DNA of 64,000 bases from Gluconacetobacter diazotrophicus PA1 5 (GTDB lineage: Bacteria; Pseudomonadota; Alphaproteobacteria; Acetobacterales; Acetobacteraceae): assembly GCF_000067045.1 (NCBI RefSeq), contig NC_010125.1, forward strand, positions 3,636,001 through 3,700,000, written 5' to 3'. Of the stretch, positions 43,175-51,360 are shown in pieces (the stretch's first letter is position 1; each line of letters begins with the position of its first letter). Below the pieces are notes generated by a model, which saw nothing but the letters and a program-made list of their open reading frames with translations, had not been told where the DNA came from and made no database searches. Position numbers and translations under genes: made by a program.

Positions 43175-43440
43175 ACGAGGGAATGCGCGCGTTCATCCTC
43201 AATCGGGGGCATGACCGAAAGGTCACGGAGCAAGAGCGGGATATCCTCGACGCCCTGCGCGACAAGGTCATCCTGGCGCAGGACGCCCGACGCATCTCCG
43301 AGCTGATGGTGATGCTGAATTGTGGGGATCGGCAGCCCGAGGACAGTGAACCGGAAGCCATCAAGTGGCTCGCGAAGCGCCAGCTTGAGCGGCTGGAGAT
43401 CCTCGAAGCCATGCTGCTGCGCGACGAGAGGGCGGCCTGA
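43171..43440 (+). CDS. Small early protein, charged helical
   Basis: 89 aa (MNEGMRAFILNRGHDRKVTE) with a long charged C-terminal helix (IKWLAKRQLERLEILEAMLL). ATGA before, TGATG after. Function unknown. Confidence 0.62.
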   Translation: MNEGMRAFILNRGHDRKVTEQERDILDALRDKVILAQDARRISELMVMLNCGDRQPEDSEPEAIKWLAKRQLERLEILEAMLLRDERAA

Positions 43441-43640
43441 TGGGCCGCCCCCGCAAAGTCTGGCCCGAAGCGCAGGTCAAGGAACTGATCCGGCTGCGCG
43501 AGGCCGGACGCACCTGGAAGGAAATCGGCGCGCGGCTCGGCCTGCCGCGCGTCACATGCTCCCGTTACTGGCAGGAGGTATTGGGTCTCCCGGCTTTCCG
43601 GGTGACCCGTCAGCATCAACAGCAGGAGGACTGGTCATGA
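43440..43640 (+). CDS. Small helix-turn-helix protein
   Basis: 66 aa. VKELIRLREAGRTWKEIGAR followed by LGLPRVTCSRYWQ is a compact helix-turn-helix of the kind found in resolvase tails and small phage regulators. Likely DNA-binding; target unknown. Confidence 0.68.
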   Translation: MGRPRKVWPEAQVKELIRLREAGRTWKEIGARLGLPRVTCSRYWQEVLGLPAFRVTRQHQQQEDWS

Positions 43641-43852
43641 GTCGCAAGCTTCCCGTGGCGACGCCTGATCGCATCGCTGCAATCACCCAACAGACACGCG
43701 ACCTTTCCATGCTGTCGGTTCTGATGATCGGCACAAGTCGGGCGGCGCTGCGGGGCGGCCAGGTCAATACCGATACCTATGCGATGGCCATGGAGTGGGT
43801 CGGGGACGAGATCGAGCGGCGCGTGGCGGCGATTGAGGAGATGTTGTCGTGA
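43637..43852 (+). CDS. Small early protein
   Basis: 71 aa (MSRKLPVATPDRIAAITQQT) with the C-terminal helix DTYAMAMEWVGDEIERRVAA. ATGA-coupled to both neighbours. Function unknown. Confidence 0.6.
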   Translation: MSRKLPVATPDRIAAITQQTRDLSMLSVLMIGTSRAALRGGQVNTDTYAMAMEWVGDEIERRVAAIEEMLS

Positions 43853-44283
43853 AGCGGTTCAACGACGGCGGCCCAGTTGATCCGGGCACAGGCGGCGCAG
43901 GGGCGGCCATTATGTGGCCAAGTAAAAATTTTCCGCATGCGGTATTGCGCGGAACATCGACGGGACAGTATGATTCATTCATAGGTTTTCACGCGAATGG
44001 GCGTAAGCATCGCCCCCGTGGATACGCCACTAGCAGACAGGTCATAGGCATCGACCGGGTCACTAGAGGGCAGGCCTGCGGGCAAAGGCAACGCCCGATC
44101 GATCCGGCGCATAGGCATCGCGTCAATACAGGCAAAAATTCAATCCACAATCGGAGTGCATTCACGCGCCCGATTTCCGCCATTGCGAATGCGATGTCGT
44201 GCTGTGGGCGCTTGTCTTTTGCGCGCCTGGAGCATGCCGCATTCGCCAGTATAGGACCTGCAACATGCAGAATACCGCCGTAA
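43849..44283 (+). CDS. Doubtful ORF at end of early gene string
   Basis: 144-codon frame coupled to the previous gene by ATGA. The first 20 codons look coding, but from about 43912 on the codon use is atypical and the sequence is basic and low in structure. It may be a gene truncated by recombination that now reads into a regulatory region. That region (43912-44264) contains two copies of ATAGGCATCG (44045 and 44111). Confidence 0.3.
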   Translation: MKRFNDGGPVDPGTGGAGAAIMWPSKNFPHAVLRGTSTGQYDSFIGFHANGRKHRPRGYATSRQVIGIDRVTRGQACGQRQRPIDPAHRHRVNTGKNSIHNRSAFTRPISAIANAMSCCGRLSFARLEHAAFASIGPATCRIPP

Positions 44284-44522
44284 CGAACCTGCACGATGAT
44301 GCGCGCGCCGATCTTCGTGAAGTCGTCCAGCATCACAATGAGATTTTCGCCAGTCCGAAGGAAATTCAACGTCGTTTCGGAATGGGTAACACCATGTTCT
44401 ATCGTCTGATGAACGAGGGCAAGTTCGAGGCTGTGAAGTTCGGATCGGCAACGCGGGTGCGGATCGCCAGTGTCGAGGCCTATTTCGACAGCCTGCCGCG
44501 CGTGTCCAAATCGCGCGCCTGA
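44265..44522 (+). CDS. AlpA/excisionase-like DNA-binding protein
   Basis: 85 aa from the ATG at 44265. EIFASPKEIQRRFGMGNTMF with YRLMNEGKFEAVKFGSATRV is the winged-helix pattern of MerR/AlpA-like excisionases (helix-turn-helix, then R-I-x-V wing and helix EAYFDSLPR). Candidate excisionase or activator of element B. Preceded by a non-coding stretch, so it may have its own promoter. Confidence 0.72.
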   Translation: MQNTAVTNLHDDARADLREVVQHHNEIFASPKEIQRRFGMGNTMFYRLMNEGKFEAVKFGSATRVRIASVEAYFDSLPRVSKSRA

Positions 44523-44658
44523 AACGGAAAACGCCAGCCTGCGGTTAGGCAGACCGGCGATCCGAAAGGCGTGGAAAATGGCTGGAACGTCCATTTTCTA
44601 CGTCATTTTCGGGTCTGCTGTCTACCGGTAATCGCGGCTGGCATATGGAGAATATCCA

Positions 44659-44859
44659 ATGCCGAGCTTGAATGAGCGCGGGCGCCCGAGTTGCGTCCGC
44701 AGTGTGGGGCGTATGCCCCGCCTGATCCTCCTGTCCGATGCCTGCCGCCCTGACGGTGAGCCGCGCGCCGCGCTGCTGATGCCTGGGTGCCGCCTGCCGG
44801 TGGTGTTCAGTTCCGTGTCCGCGGCCGTGGCTGCGATGGATCGGAGGGCCGGACGATGA
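44659..44859 (+). CDS. Hypothetical small protein
   Basis: 66 aa (MPSLNERGRPSCVRSVGRMP), basic N terminus and a beta-rich end. ATGA overlap with the next gene supports translation. Function unknown. Confidence 0.5.
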   Translation: MPSLNERGRPSCVRSVGRMPRLILLSDACRPDGEPRAALLMPGCRLPVVFSSVSAAVAAMDRRAGR

Positions 44860-45188
44860 AAAATCGCAATCTCACGGACGTTTCGATCGGGGAGGCTATG
44901 GCTTCGATCGGGTCCGAGCGTCGGACAGAGATCGACGGCCGCCCCTTTGTTACCTGCCATGATACCGGCGTGATTTTCGCCAATGTGGCGTACGCCGCCG
45001 GAATGAGCCGGACAGAGGCGCGTCGTCATGTGATCGGTTGCGCGGCCCAGCTTCTCTATGCCGCGTTCGTCACGGGGCAGGCTGGCCGTGCCGAGGCGCA
45101 TCAGATCATGCGCGATGCCCTGGCCGGCGGCGAGTTTCGCCTGGAGGAACTCTATCGTGGGGGCGGCCATGTGCCGGGGCGCGCATGA
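44856..45188 (+). CDS. Hypothetical phage protein
   Basis: 110 aa (MKNRNLTDVSIGEAMASIGS). Helical, with VAYAAGMSRTEARRHVIGCA possibly helix-turn-helix-like. ATGA-coupled upstream and downstream. Part of the operon leading to the primase genes. Confidence 0.6.
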   Translation: MKNRNLTDVSIGEAMASIGSERRTEIDGRPFVTCHDTGVIFANVAYAAGMSRTEARRHVIGCAAQLLYAAFVTGQAGRAEAHQIMRDALAGGEFRLEELYRGGGHVPGRA

Positions 45189-46054
45189 TGGACAACGTCC
45201 TCCAGACAAAGCTGCCGATGCCCTACTTGGCCAGCGGGAAAGAGGCGCCGTCGGATATCGTCCCCGAGGGGATCATCCACTGGGGCGTAGTTTCGCATCT
45301 CTGGGTGTTGGAAATGGAAAGTGACGACGGGCCGGTCTATGCGCCTTGCGTAGTCTTCTTCGACGACACCTGGTCAAAGATTGGGCCTGTGTCATCGCTG
45401 GAGGCGGCGCGGCAGACCTGCCATCGGTGGGCGGCGATCCATGACAGCACAGTCCGGGACATGGCGCGCCCCCGTCGGCAGATCATGTCACAGGCAGAAG
45501 CCACCGTCGATATCGAGCCGTCCGAGCTTGATGCGGATCTTCCGGGCGACCCTTGGTCCTATGATGAAAGGATTGATCGCTTTCGCCTCAATCTCGTCGC
45601 CCTGGGCATTAATATCGCCAATGACGTCCTCGGAGAAGATCGATCTCTCGCGCAATTGGTCGATGCCCTCGGCCCGGCTCTGACACACATTGAGAGCATC
45701 TTTCGAGCGTGTGGCGTGATCCAGCCTCATTATGTGGCGCCGTGGCTAGCTCGGGTTCGCGAGGCTGCAGTTTTCTGGCTGACCGAAATGGATGCGGTCG
45801 ATGCCCTCGAAACAGACGAAGACCTTGGCCGGTCTATGGCGGACGAAGTGCGACGGGGCAACGTCACCCTGAACGAGGCCCTTTCGCGTTTGGCCGACGA
45901 TATTCTCGATTACTACAAGTATCAGGCTGCGCAGGAGGCCCGGAAGGAAAGCCCGGCGTCGCGTGCCAGAACGGCCATGAAGGCCGGCGCAGACCGGCTG
46001 ACCTATTTCGCGACCGACGTCCTGGTGCGGCAGGCGATGGGAGGCCTGGAATGA
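45185..46054 (+). CDS. Hypothetical phage protein before primase genes
   Basis: 289 aa. N-terminal part is beta-rich (IHWGVVSHLWVLEMESDDGP, YAPCVVFFDDTWSKIG), possibly a small DNA- or protein-binding domain; from residue 110 it is helical and acidic. No motif recognised. Coupled by ATGA to the zinc-ribbon-like primase gene, which suggests a replication-linked role. Confidence 0.62.
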   Translation: MMDNVLQTKLPMPYLASGKEAPSDIVPEGIIHWGVVSHLWVLEMESDDGPVYAPCVVFFDDTWSKIGPVSSLEAARQTCHRWAAIHDSTVRDMARPRRQIMSQAEATVDIEPSELDADLPGDPWSYDERIDRFRLNLVALGINIANDVLGEDRSLAQLVDALGPALTHIESIFRACGVIQPHYVAPWLARVREAAVFWLTEMDAVDALETDEDLGRSMADEVRRGNVTLNEALSRLADDILDYYKYQAAQEARKESPASRARTAMKAGADRLTYFATDVLVRQAMGGLE

Positions 46055-46365
46055 GCGCCTCCACTCCCCGCCTCGACTTCGACCACATCAACCGCGCCGC
46101 CGTTTCCGTGCTGCCGTCCCTTCTGGCACGTTGGCTGCCCGACGGCCGGCGCCAGGGCCACGAGTGGGTGGCGCGCAATCCTCGCCGCGGCGACCGCTCG
46201 CCCGGCTCTTTCAAGGTCAACATGAATAACTGCCGTTGGTCCGACTTCGCGACCGGCGATCGCGGTGGCGATCCCGTGTCCCTGGCTGCCTATCTGTTCG
46301 ACCTGAAGCAGGGGGAAGCCGCCCAGCGGCTGGCCGTCATGCTTGGCCTGGGAGGTGAGGCATGA
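46051..46365 (+). CDS. Primase N-terminal-like protein (zinc ligands lost)
   Basis: 104 aa. The layout DFDHINRAAVSVLPSLLARW, GRRQGHEWVARNPRRGDRSP, FKVNMNNCRWSDFATGDRGG, DPVSLAAYLFDLKQGEAAQR corresponds to the N-terminal zinc-ribbon region that precedes Toprim in DnaG-like and satellite-phage primases (R-S-x-S and W-x-D-F-A-T-G-x-x-G-G-D blocks). Only one Cys is present, so zinc binding is probably lost, as is common in this mobile-element family. It works with the Toprim-DUF927 protein encoded next (ATGA overlap). Confidence 0.75.
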   Translation: MSASTPRLDFDHINRAAVSVLPSLLARWLPDGRRQGHEWVARNPRRGDRSPGSFKVNMNNCRWSDFATGDRGGDPVSLAAYLFDLKQGEAAQRLAVMLGLGGEA

Positions 46366-48890
46366 ACGCGGTGCCACCCAATGCGCCAGTCACCCTGCCG
46401 GCAGGAATTCCTGCTGACCCGTTCCAGCCACTGACCCCGACTGAGCGGCGGAATGCAGCGTCCGCTGGCGGCAAGGATGAGGTTTGGGAGCCGATTTCCC
46501 CGGCACCGTCCGAGCCGGAGTTGCCGCGCGGGGCCTCGGCCATATGGGTCTATCGCGACGAAGAGGGCCGGCCGCTTTGCGCCCGGTTCCGCGTGGATCG
46601 TGAGGACGGTGGGAAGGACATCCTGCCGCTGACCTATGGACGTCGGGTCTGGATCGATCGGACGGGCCAACGTCGGGATATCACCGGCTGGCATTGGAAA
46701 CAGGCGGCCAAGCCTCTGCCGCTATACGGTCTGGATCGGCTGGCGGCCCAGCCTGATGCATCCGTGCTGCTGGTCGAGGGCGAGAAGACGGCGGACGCGG
46801 CCCAGCGCCTGTTTCCCGACTATGTGGTGATGACGTCACAGGGCGGTGGAAAGGCGGTCGGCAACAATGACTGGGCACCGCTGGCCGGGCGCGAGGTGAC
46901 GATCTGGCCGGACAACGACAAGCCAGGCTTGGCCTATGCGGACTCCGTCGTCGCGGCGCTGCGTGAAGTCGGTGCGCGCGTCATCAAACAGGTACAGCTA
47001 CCGCCCGGACTGCCGGATGGCTGGGATGTGGCTGACGATGTGCCGGAGGGGATCGCCTCATGGAGTGAGGACCCCGAGCCGCTGCTGACCGCACTGAACC
47101 GGGCACAGGTTGCTGCTCCGAATGTCACGATGCCCAAAGGCTATCTGATGAAATCGAACGGCCTCTATTACCGGCCGGAACAGACAGGGGAGGATATTAA
47201 GCCGGACATCTGGATATCGGAATATTTCGAAATTATTGCTGAAACAAACGACGGAGATGGATTCGGCTGGGGCTTATTGATCCGTTGGTGGGATAGAGAC
47301 GGAAGGATGCATGAGTGGTCGATCCCAAAGAGGATGGTCCACGGAGAAGGAAAAGATATCGCCGGCGATCTGGAAGATGCCGGTCTGAATTGTTCAATTG
47401 CTGCGACACGTCTTCTTCGTCAGCTCATTGCTTCAGTCCGCACAATAATCCGACTGAGGTGTGTCGATCGGGCGGGCTGGCACCGAACCGACGACGGGCA
47501 CGCCTTCATCCTGCCGGGTGGCTTCACCATCGGCGGCGGCCGACGCTCGGTCGTGTTCCAGTCCAGCCGGGCCACTGTCGGGCGCGAGTTCACGCCCGGC
47601 GGTACGCTTGCGGACTGGCAGAAGCAGGTGGCAGCCTATGCGGTGGGCAACAGCCGGCTGGCCCTGTTCTTGTCGGCCGCCTTCGCTGGTCCGTTGCTCG
47701 ACATCATGGGGGAGCAGTCGGGTGGCATTCATCTTGTCGGCAAGTCCCAGTCCGGCAAAAGCACGGCCGCGTTCGTGGCGGGCAGCGTGTGGGGCAAGGG
47801 TGATCGTGACGGCCAGATCCGGGCATGGCGCGGCACCGCCAACGGGCTGGAAGGCATCGCCAGCGAGACCTCCGACACGGTCCTGATCCTGGACGAGATG
47901 GGCCAGGCCGAACCGCGCGAGGTGGGCGAGATCGCCTACATGCTGGCGAACAATACCGGCAAGCAGCGCGCTGGGCGGAATGGCGATGCCCGGGCGCGCA
48001 AGACATGGCGAGTTCTGTTCCTTTCGACCGGCGAGGTCACGCTGGCCGCCAAGATGGGCGAGGCCGGCAAGCGCGCCATGGCGGGCCAGGAGGTGCGCCT
48101 GGTCAATGTTCCCGCCGATGCGGGCGCGGGCATGGGCGCCTTCGAGCAACTGCACGGCATGCGCTCGGCCGGCGCGTTGGCGGACCATCTTCGGGTGGCG
48201 TCCCGCACCTTCTATGGGGTGGCATCGCGGCACTTCCTCGACGCGCTGGTGCGGGACCGGGCCGCCGATCCGAAAGCACTGGAAGCGGTGATCCGTGCCA
48301 TCCGGTCGCGGTTCGAAGAAGCGTATGTCCCGGCCGGCAATGTCGATGGGCAGGTGCGCAGTGTCGCGGCCCGGTTCGCCCTGATTGCCGCGGCGGGCGA
48401 GATCGCGACCGACTATCGCGTGCTGCCTTGGGCGCGGGGTGAAGCCATGAAGGCTGCCGGCGTGTGCTTCCAGGCGTGGCTGTCCGAGCGTGGCAGCGTC
48501 GGGGCCAGCGAAGACGTGAAGGCGATCGAGCAGGTCCGTGCCTTCATTGAGCAGCATGGCGAAAGCCGGTTCACCAACCTGACTCCCGATCCCACCACAG
48601 GGGATGACCGGACGGACGATCGGGTCCGGACCATCAACCGCGCGGGCTTCAAGCGGCGTGTGACCACCCAGGATGGAGGGCGCTGGGAATACCTGATCCT
48701 ACCGGTGATGTGGAAGACGGAAGTCTGCAAGGGATTGGATGCCGCGAACGTCGCCAAGGTGCTGCGTGATGCCGGTTATCTGACCCCGGGAAGTGACGGC
48801 AAGGGGGCGCGTGTCGTGAAAATCCCCGGCGAAGGGCCGTCCCGCGCCTATGTGGTGAGCGGCAGCATCATGGGAGGCGACGATGCGTGA
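46362..48890 (+). CDS. Toprim-DUF927 primase/helicase (element B replication protein)
   Basis: 842 aa, the presumed replication initiator. Residues about 60-230 form a Toprim domain: VLLVEGEKTADAAQRLF (Glu) and VTIWPDNDKPGLAYADSV (DxD), with TSQGGGKAVGNNDWAPLAG between. From about 260 a DUF927 helicase-like domain follows: FGWGLLIRWWDRDGRMHEWS, then Walker A HLVGKSQSGKSTAAFVAGSV, a DGQIRAWRGTANGLEGIASE stretch and Walker B SDTVLILDEMGQAEPREVGE. The C terminus has a winged-helix-like region. The architecture parallels the alpha protein of satellite P4 in combining primase and helicase. Iteron modules begin 36 bp downstream. Confidence 0.85.
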   Translation: MNAVPPNAPVTLPAGIPADPFQPLTPTERRNAASAGGKDEVWEPISPAPSEPELPRGASAIWVYRDEEGRPLCARFRVDREDGGKDILPLTYGRRVWIDRTGQRRDITGWHWKQAAKPLPLYGLDRLAAQPDASVLLVEGEKTADAAQRLFPDYVVMTSQGGGKAVGNNDWAPLAGREVTIWPDNDKPGLAYADSVVAALREVGARVIKQVQLPPGLPDGWDVADDVPEGIASWSEDPEPLLTALNRAQVAAPNVTMPKGYLMKSNGLYYRPEQTGEDIKPDIWISEYFEIIAETNDGDGFGWGLLIRWWDRDGRMHEWSIPKRMVHGEGKDIAGDLEDAGLNCSIAATRLLRQLIASVRTIIRLRCVDRAGWHRTDDGHAFILPGGFTIGGGRRSVVFQSSRATVGREFTPGGTLADWQKQVAAYAVGNSRLALFLSAAFAGPLLDIMGEQSGGIHLVGKSQSGKSTAAFVAGSVWGKGDRDGQIRAWRGTANGLEGIASETSDTVLILDEMGQAEPREVGEIAYMLANNTGKQRAGRNGDARARKTWRVLFLSTGEVTLAAKMGEAGKRAMAGQEVRLVNVPADAGAGMGAFEQLHGMRSAGALADHLRVASRTFYGVASRHFLDALVRDRAADPKALEAVIRAIRSRFEEAYVPAGNVDGQVRSVAARFALIAAAGEIATDYRVLPWARGEAMKAAGVCFQAWLSERGSVGASEDVKAIEQVRAFIEQHGESRFTNLTPDPTTGDDRTDDRVRTINRAGFKRRVTTQDGGRWEYLILPVMWKTEVCKGLDAANVAKVLRDAGYLTPGSDGKGARVVKIPGEGPSRAYVVSGSIMGGDDA

Positions 48891-48925
48891 GATCGCCGCG
48901 CCCACGCCGGGTCATGTCATTTTTG

Positions 48926-49152
48926 GGTGTAACCGGTGTAACCGGTGTAACCAGCGCGCGAAGGTCGCAGAAAACTGCCATTTTTCTGATATGGAACCGG
49001 TTACACCTCGTAGAGGGCGACGTGTAACCGGTGCAACCGGGGCCAGCCATCCCAAGGTGGTGGTTACACCGGTTACACCCATCCTTCTGTCCGGTGTAAC
49101 CGAAAAATCGGCGGTTTTCTGCGCTGGTTACACCGGTTACACCGGTTACACC
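48926..49152. repeat. Composite iteron modules 2 and 3, head to head
   Basis: Module 2 (rightward): GGTGTAACC at 48926, 48935, 48944; motif 48966-48989; reverse unit 48999; 13-bp gap; degenerate forward units at 49021 (CGTGTAACC) and 49030 (GGTGCAACC). Module 3 (leftward, same order read on the other strand): three units 49152-49126, motif 49123-49100, opposite unit at 49093-49101, 13-bp gap, pair at 49079-49062. Twelve units in 227 bp, ten exact. It lies in the 294-bp gap between the primase/helicase gene and the next gene. Confidence 0.88.
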
Positions 49153-49184
49153 GCTTTTCATGATACCCGGTGGGGAATCGGCTC

Positions 49185-49829
49185 ATGGTGAGCCCAAACC
49201 TCCAGCGCTGGGCGTCCGATCCGGAGCCTGTCGTGGTGTCCCACGACACCGCGCCGGCTGCCTCCGCTCCAGCACCGATACCCTCCGCTGATCCCATCGA
49301 CCTGTCGGCGGTGACGGACGACGAACGCCGCGCCGCCCTGAGAAGTCCGGCATACGCGCTGCTGGCCGAGGCAGCCCATTACGGGGTGCGGGTTCTGGTC
49401 GATGCAGGCCGCCCCCGCTTGTCGGGCAAGCTGACGCCCGAGGCGATCGAGGCGGAGTTTCCACAACGGCTGGCGCTGTGCCGCCGGGACGTCGCGATCG
49501 CCGCCGACAGTCTGGAGCACGGATGGCGCGTCGCCTGGTCGGACGTGGAAGGCCGTCTTCACCTCCTGTCGCCTCACGAGGCGGAGCGGATCGACGTCAC
49601 ACCATTCTTGATCGAAGCGCGCTCACACCTGCGCTCGCCGCCATGGGTCGATCCGGACGGATTGCCGGTGCCGGATGGCACTGTCTGCCGTTGTTGCCGG
49701 GGCACGACCTGGTGGCGCGAGGCAGTCGATCCCCAGGGATGGCGCTGCCGGAACTGCCACCCGCCTCTACCGGAAATCTCGACCATCACGTCCGAACCAT
49801 CACATCAGAACCTGGAATTCCGAGCATGA
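49185..49829 (+). CDS. Phage protein with C-terminal zinc ribbon
   Basis: 214 aa from the ATG at 49185. The C terminus has a four-Cys ribbon (GTVCRCCRGTTWWREAVDPQ, then GWRCRNCHPP), typical of small DNA-binding or ssDNA-associated proteins. The N-terminal 60 residues are Ala/Pro-rich. It starts 32 bp after the last iteron. Its role may be in replication; not demonstrated. Confidence 0.68.
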   Translation: MVSPNLQRWASDPEPVVVSHDTAPAASAPAPIPSADPIDLSAVTDDERRAALRSPAYALLAEAAHYGVRVLVDAGRPRLSGKLTPEAIEAEFPQRLALCRRDVAIAADSLEHGWRVAWSDVEGRLHLLSPHEAERIDVTPFLIEARSHLRSPPWVDPDGLPVPDGTVCRCCRGTTWWREAVDPQGWRCRNCHPPLPEISTITSEPSHQNLEFRA

Positions 49830-50623
49830 CGAATCAGCCCTACCGTACCGCCAACGCCATTCCTGGTATCGTCGCCGACCCCGCCGCGCTGGCGCCCGAC
49901 GCCGTTCGTTGCCTGTGGGCGCGCCCGATTGATGGCAGGTTCCTGCCCAGCGTCATCTTCAGGGACGGCACGGATTGCCCGCTGGCCTGCGCAATGGACG
50001 AACTGCACGCCCGCCAGTTCTGCCAGCGCATCAGCGCCATTCACGACTGGCCGGTGATGGACCATCGTCCCAAGGATATCGGCCCGGAGGTCGCGGCTGA
50101 GAAGATCTGGGCCACGATGCCGCCGGAATACAAAACGCGGATCGATGACCAGACCTGCGTGAACATGGAAGGCATCGGATTCATGATGGCCGACATGTGC
50201 CGGGAATACCGGCTGCCGCTGGGCGTCGCCATTCACCGCATTACCGAACGGGTCGGAAGCTTCATCGCCGCGATGGTCGACCAAGGCGCCATGACCGACG
50301 AGGACGGCAAGGAAAACGCCAGGCGCGCCGCCGAAGGAGCCTTCGCCCGCCTGAACGAGATCTACGCTGGCGAGGGTCGCGGCCCAGATCTTGCCACTGT
50401 CACCCCTGATACGCTGGGCGTGATGTTGGCCGATTACCACCAGAGCAAGAGCAGCTCCGATGACCAGTTCCAACATGGGATGATTGCCGCCCTGACGATC
50501 GCACTGACTGTCTGGACCGGCAGGGGCGAGAGCGAGCCTGTGGCCAAGGCCAGGGCGGACGTGACGATGGACGCTGCAATCCGGCATTGGTTCCGGCTGA
50601 AGGGTAAGGCGGTGGCCGGGTGA
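49826..50623 (+). CDS. Hypothetical phage protein
   Basis: 265 aa, ATGA-coupled to the zinc-ribbon gene. Begins MTNQPYRTANAIPGIVADPA; middle helical (VNMEGIGFMMADMCREYRLP, AIHRITERVGSFIAAMVDQG). No known motif. Confidence 0.62.
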   Translation: MTNQPYRTANAIPGIVADPAALAPDAVRCLWARPIDGRFLPSVIFRDGTDCPLACAMDELHARQFCQRISAIHDWPVMDHRPKDIGPEVAAEKIWATMPPEYKTRIDDQTCVNMEGIGFMMADMCREYRLPLGVAIHRITERVGSFIAAMVDQGAMTDEDGKENARRAAEGAFARLNEIYAGEGRGPDLATVTPDTLGVMLADYHQSKSSSDDQFQHGMIAALTIALTVWTGRGESEPVAKARADVTMDAAIRHWFRLKGKAVAG

Positions 50624-50683
50624 GTGGAGAGCGTGGCTCTCGCCGGAAGCAGTGTTCTGACCAAATAAAAGCCTCGCAGGAGA

Positions 50684-50977
50684 ATGACGATGCTCAATAT
50701 CATTATGACACGACCCGATGGAATGAGTCCTGACAGCATTGCGGAGGCAGAAAAGGTCGGTGCTGATTTTGCAGAAAAATGTATTGCGCTGAGTTTTTCA
50801 TTCGAAATGTTTAGCCATGGCCTGACCAGAGAGGCCGCGATCGAAAGGGGATTTTTCTTGGGGCAACGGCAGCCTCAGCAGTTCGCGGAATATAGGGAAT
50901 ATCTCATTTCGGTGTCTGCCATGAGACGATGGAGATATCTCATGCAAAGGGCATTGCCAGGGATGGGCAGTGCCTGA
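50684..50977 (+). CDS. Hypothetical small protein
   Basis: 97 aa with AGGAG before the ATG. Acidic then basic, helical (MSPDSIAEAEKVGADFAEKC, AIERGFFLGQRQPQQFAEYR). Somewhat lower GC than its neighbours. Function unknown. Confidence 0.55.
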   Translation: MTMLNIIMTRPDGMSPDSIAEAEKVGADFAEKCIALSFSFEMFSHGLTREAAIERGFFLGQRQPQQFAEYREYLISVSAMRRWRYLMQRALPGMGSA

Positions 50978-51115
50978 CCCAATAGTTTGTGCAATATAGA
51001 GCATTCAACTTGAAATTTTCTATTTTTCAGTTAGATTGTTTATATTGGGCATAGGCACCGCCCATCATCCGAACACGGAATCCCATGGCGGGATTCGTGC
51101 GCGAGAACAGGTGCC

Positions 51116-51355
51116 ATGTCCGTTCAGAAATTCGCCAATAGACCTCGACTTTCCCTCAGCCGGCCGATTTCACCCGAAACGGCGCGCTTGTTGCAGGAAT
51201 CATCGGGTTGCGCGGTTTCGTCCCCTCACCAAATCCATGATGTCGGCAAGAATTTCCCTGATGCCCGGAGGCCACGCCATGCGGGACGAAACGCCCTGGC
51301 AGACTATGCCTATCTGCATTTCCTGATTCCTAACGCCCACACCAAAGGTGAATGA
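51116..51355 (+). CDS. Hypothetical small protein (possible)
   Basis: 79 aa (MSVQKFANRPRLSLSRPISP); ribosome site weak. Its stop overlaps an ATG of the next frame. Polar and basic with no motif; may be a small leader gene of the virion-protein operon or a chance frame. Confidence 0.4.
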   Translation: MSVQKFANRPRLSLSRPISPETARLLQESSGCAVSSPHQIHDVGKNFPDARRPRHAGRNALADYAYLHFLIPNAHTKGE

Positions 51356-51360
51356 CTGCG

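Noticed and set aside
43989-44594. A 201-codon leftward frame
   Set aside because: It covers the AlpA-like gene antisense and the non-coding region; no motif or ribosome site.
48926-49152. GGTGTAACC repeats as a CRISPR array
   Set aside because: Units are 9 bp, partly contiguous and in both orientations, with no regular unique spacers and no cas genes.
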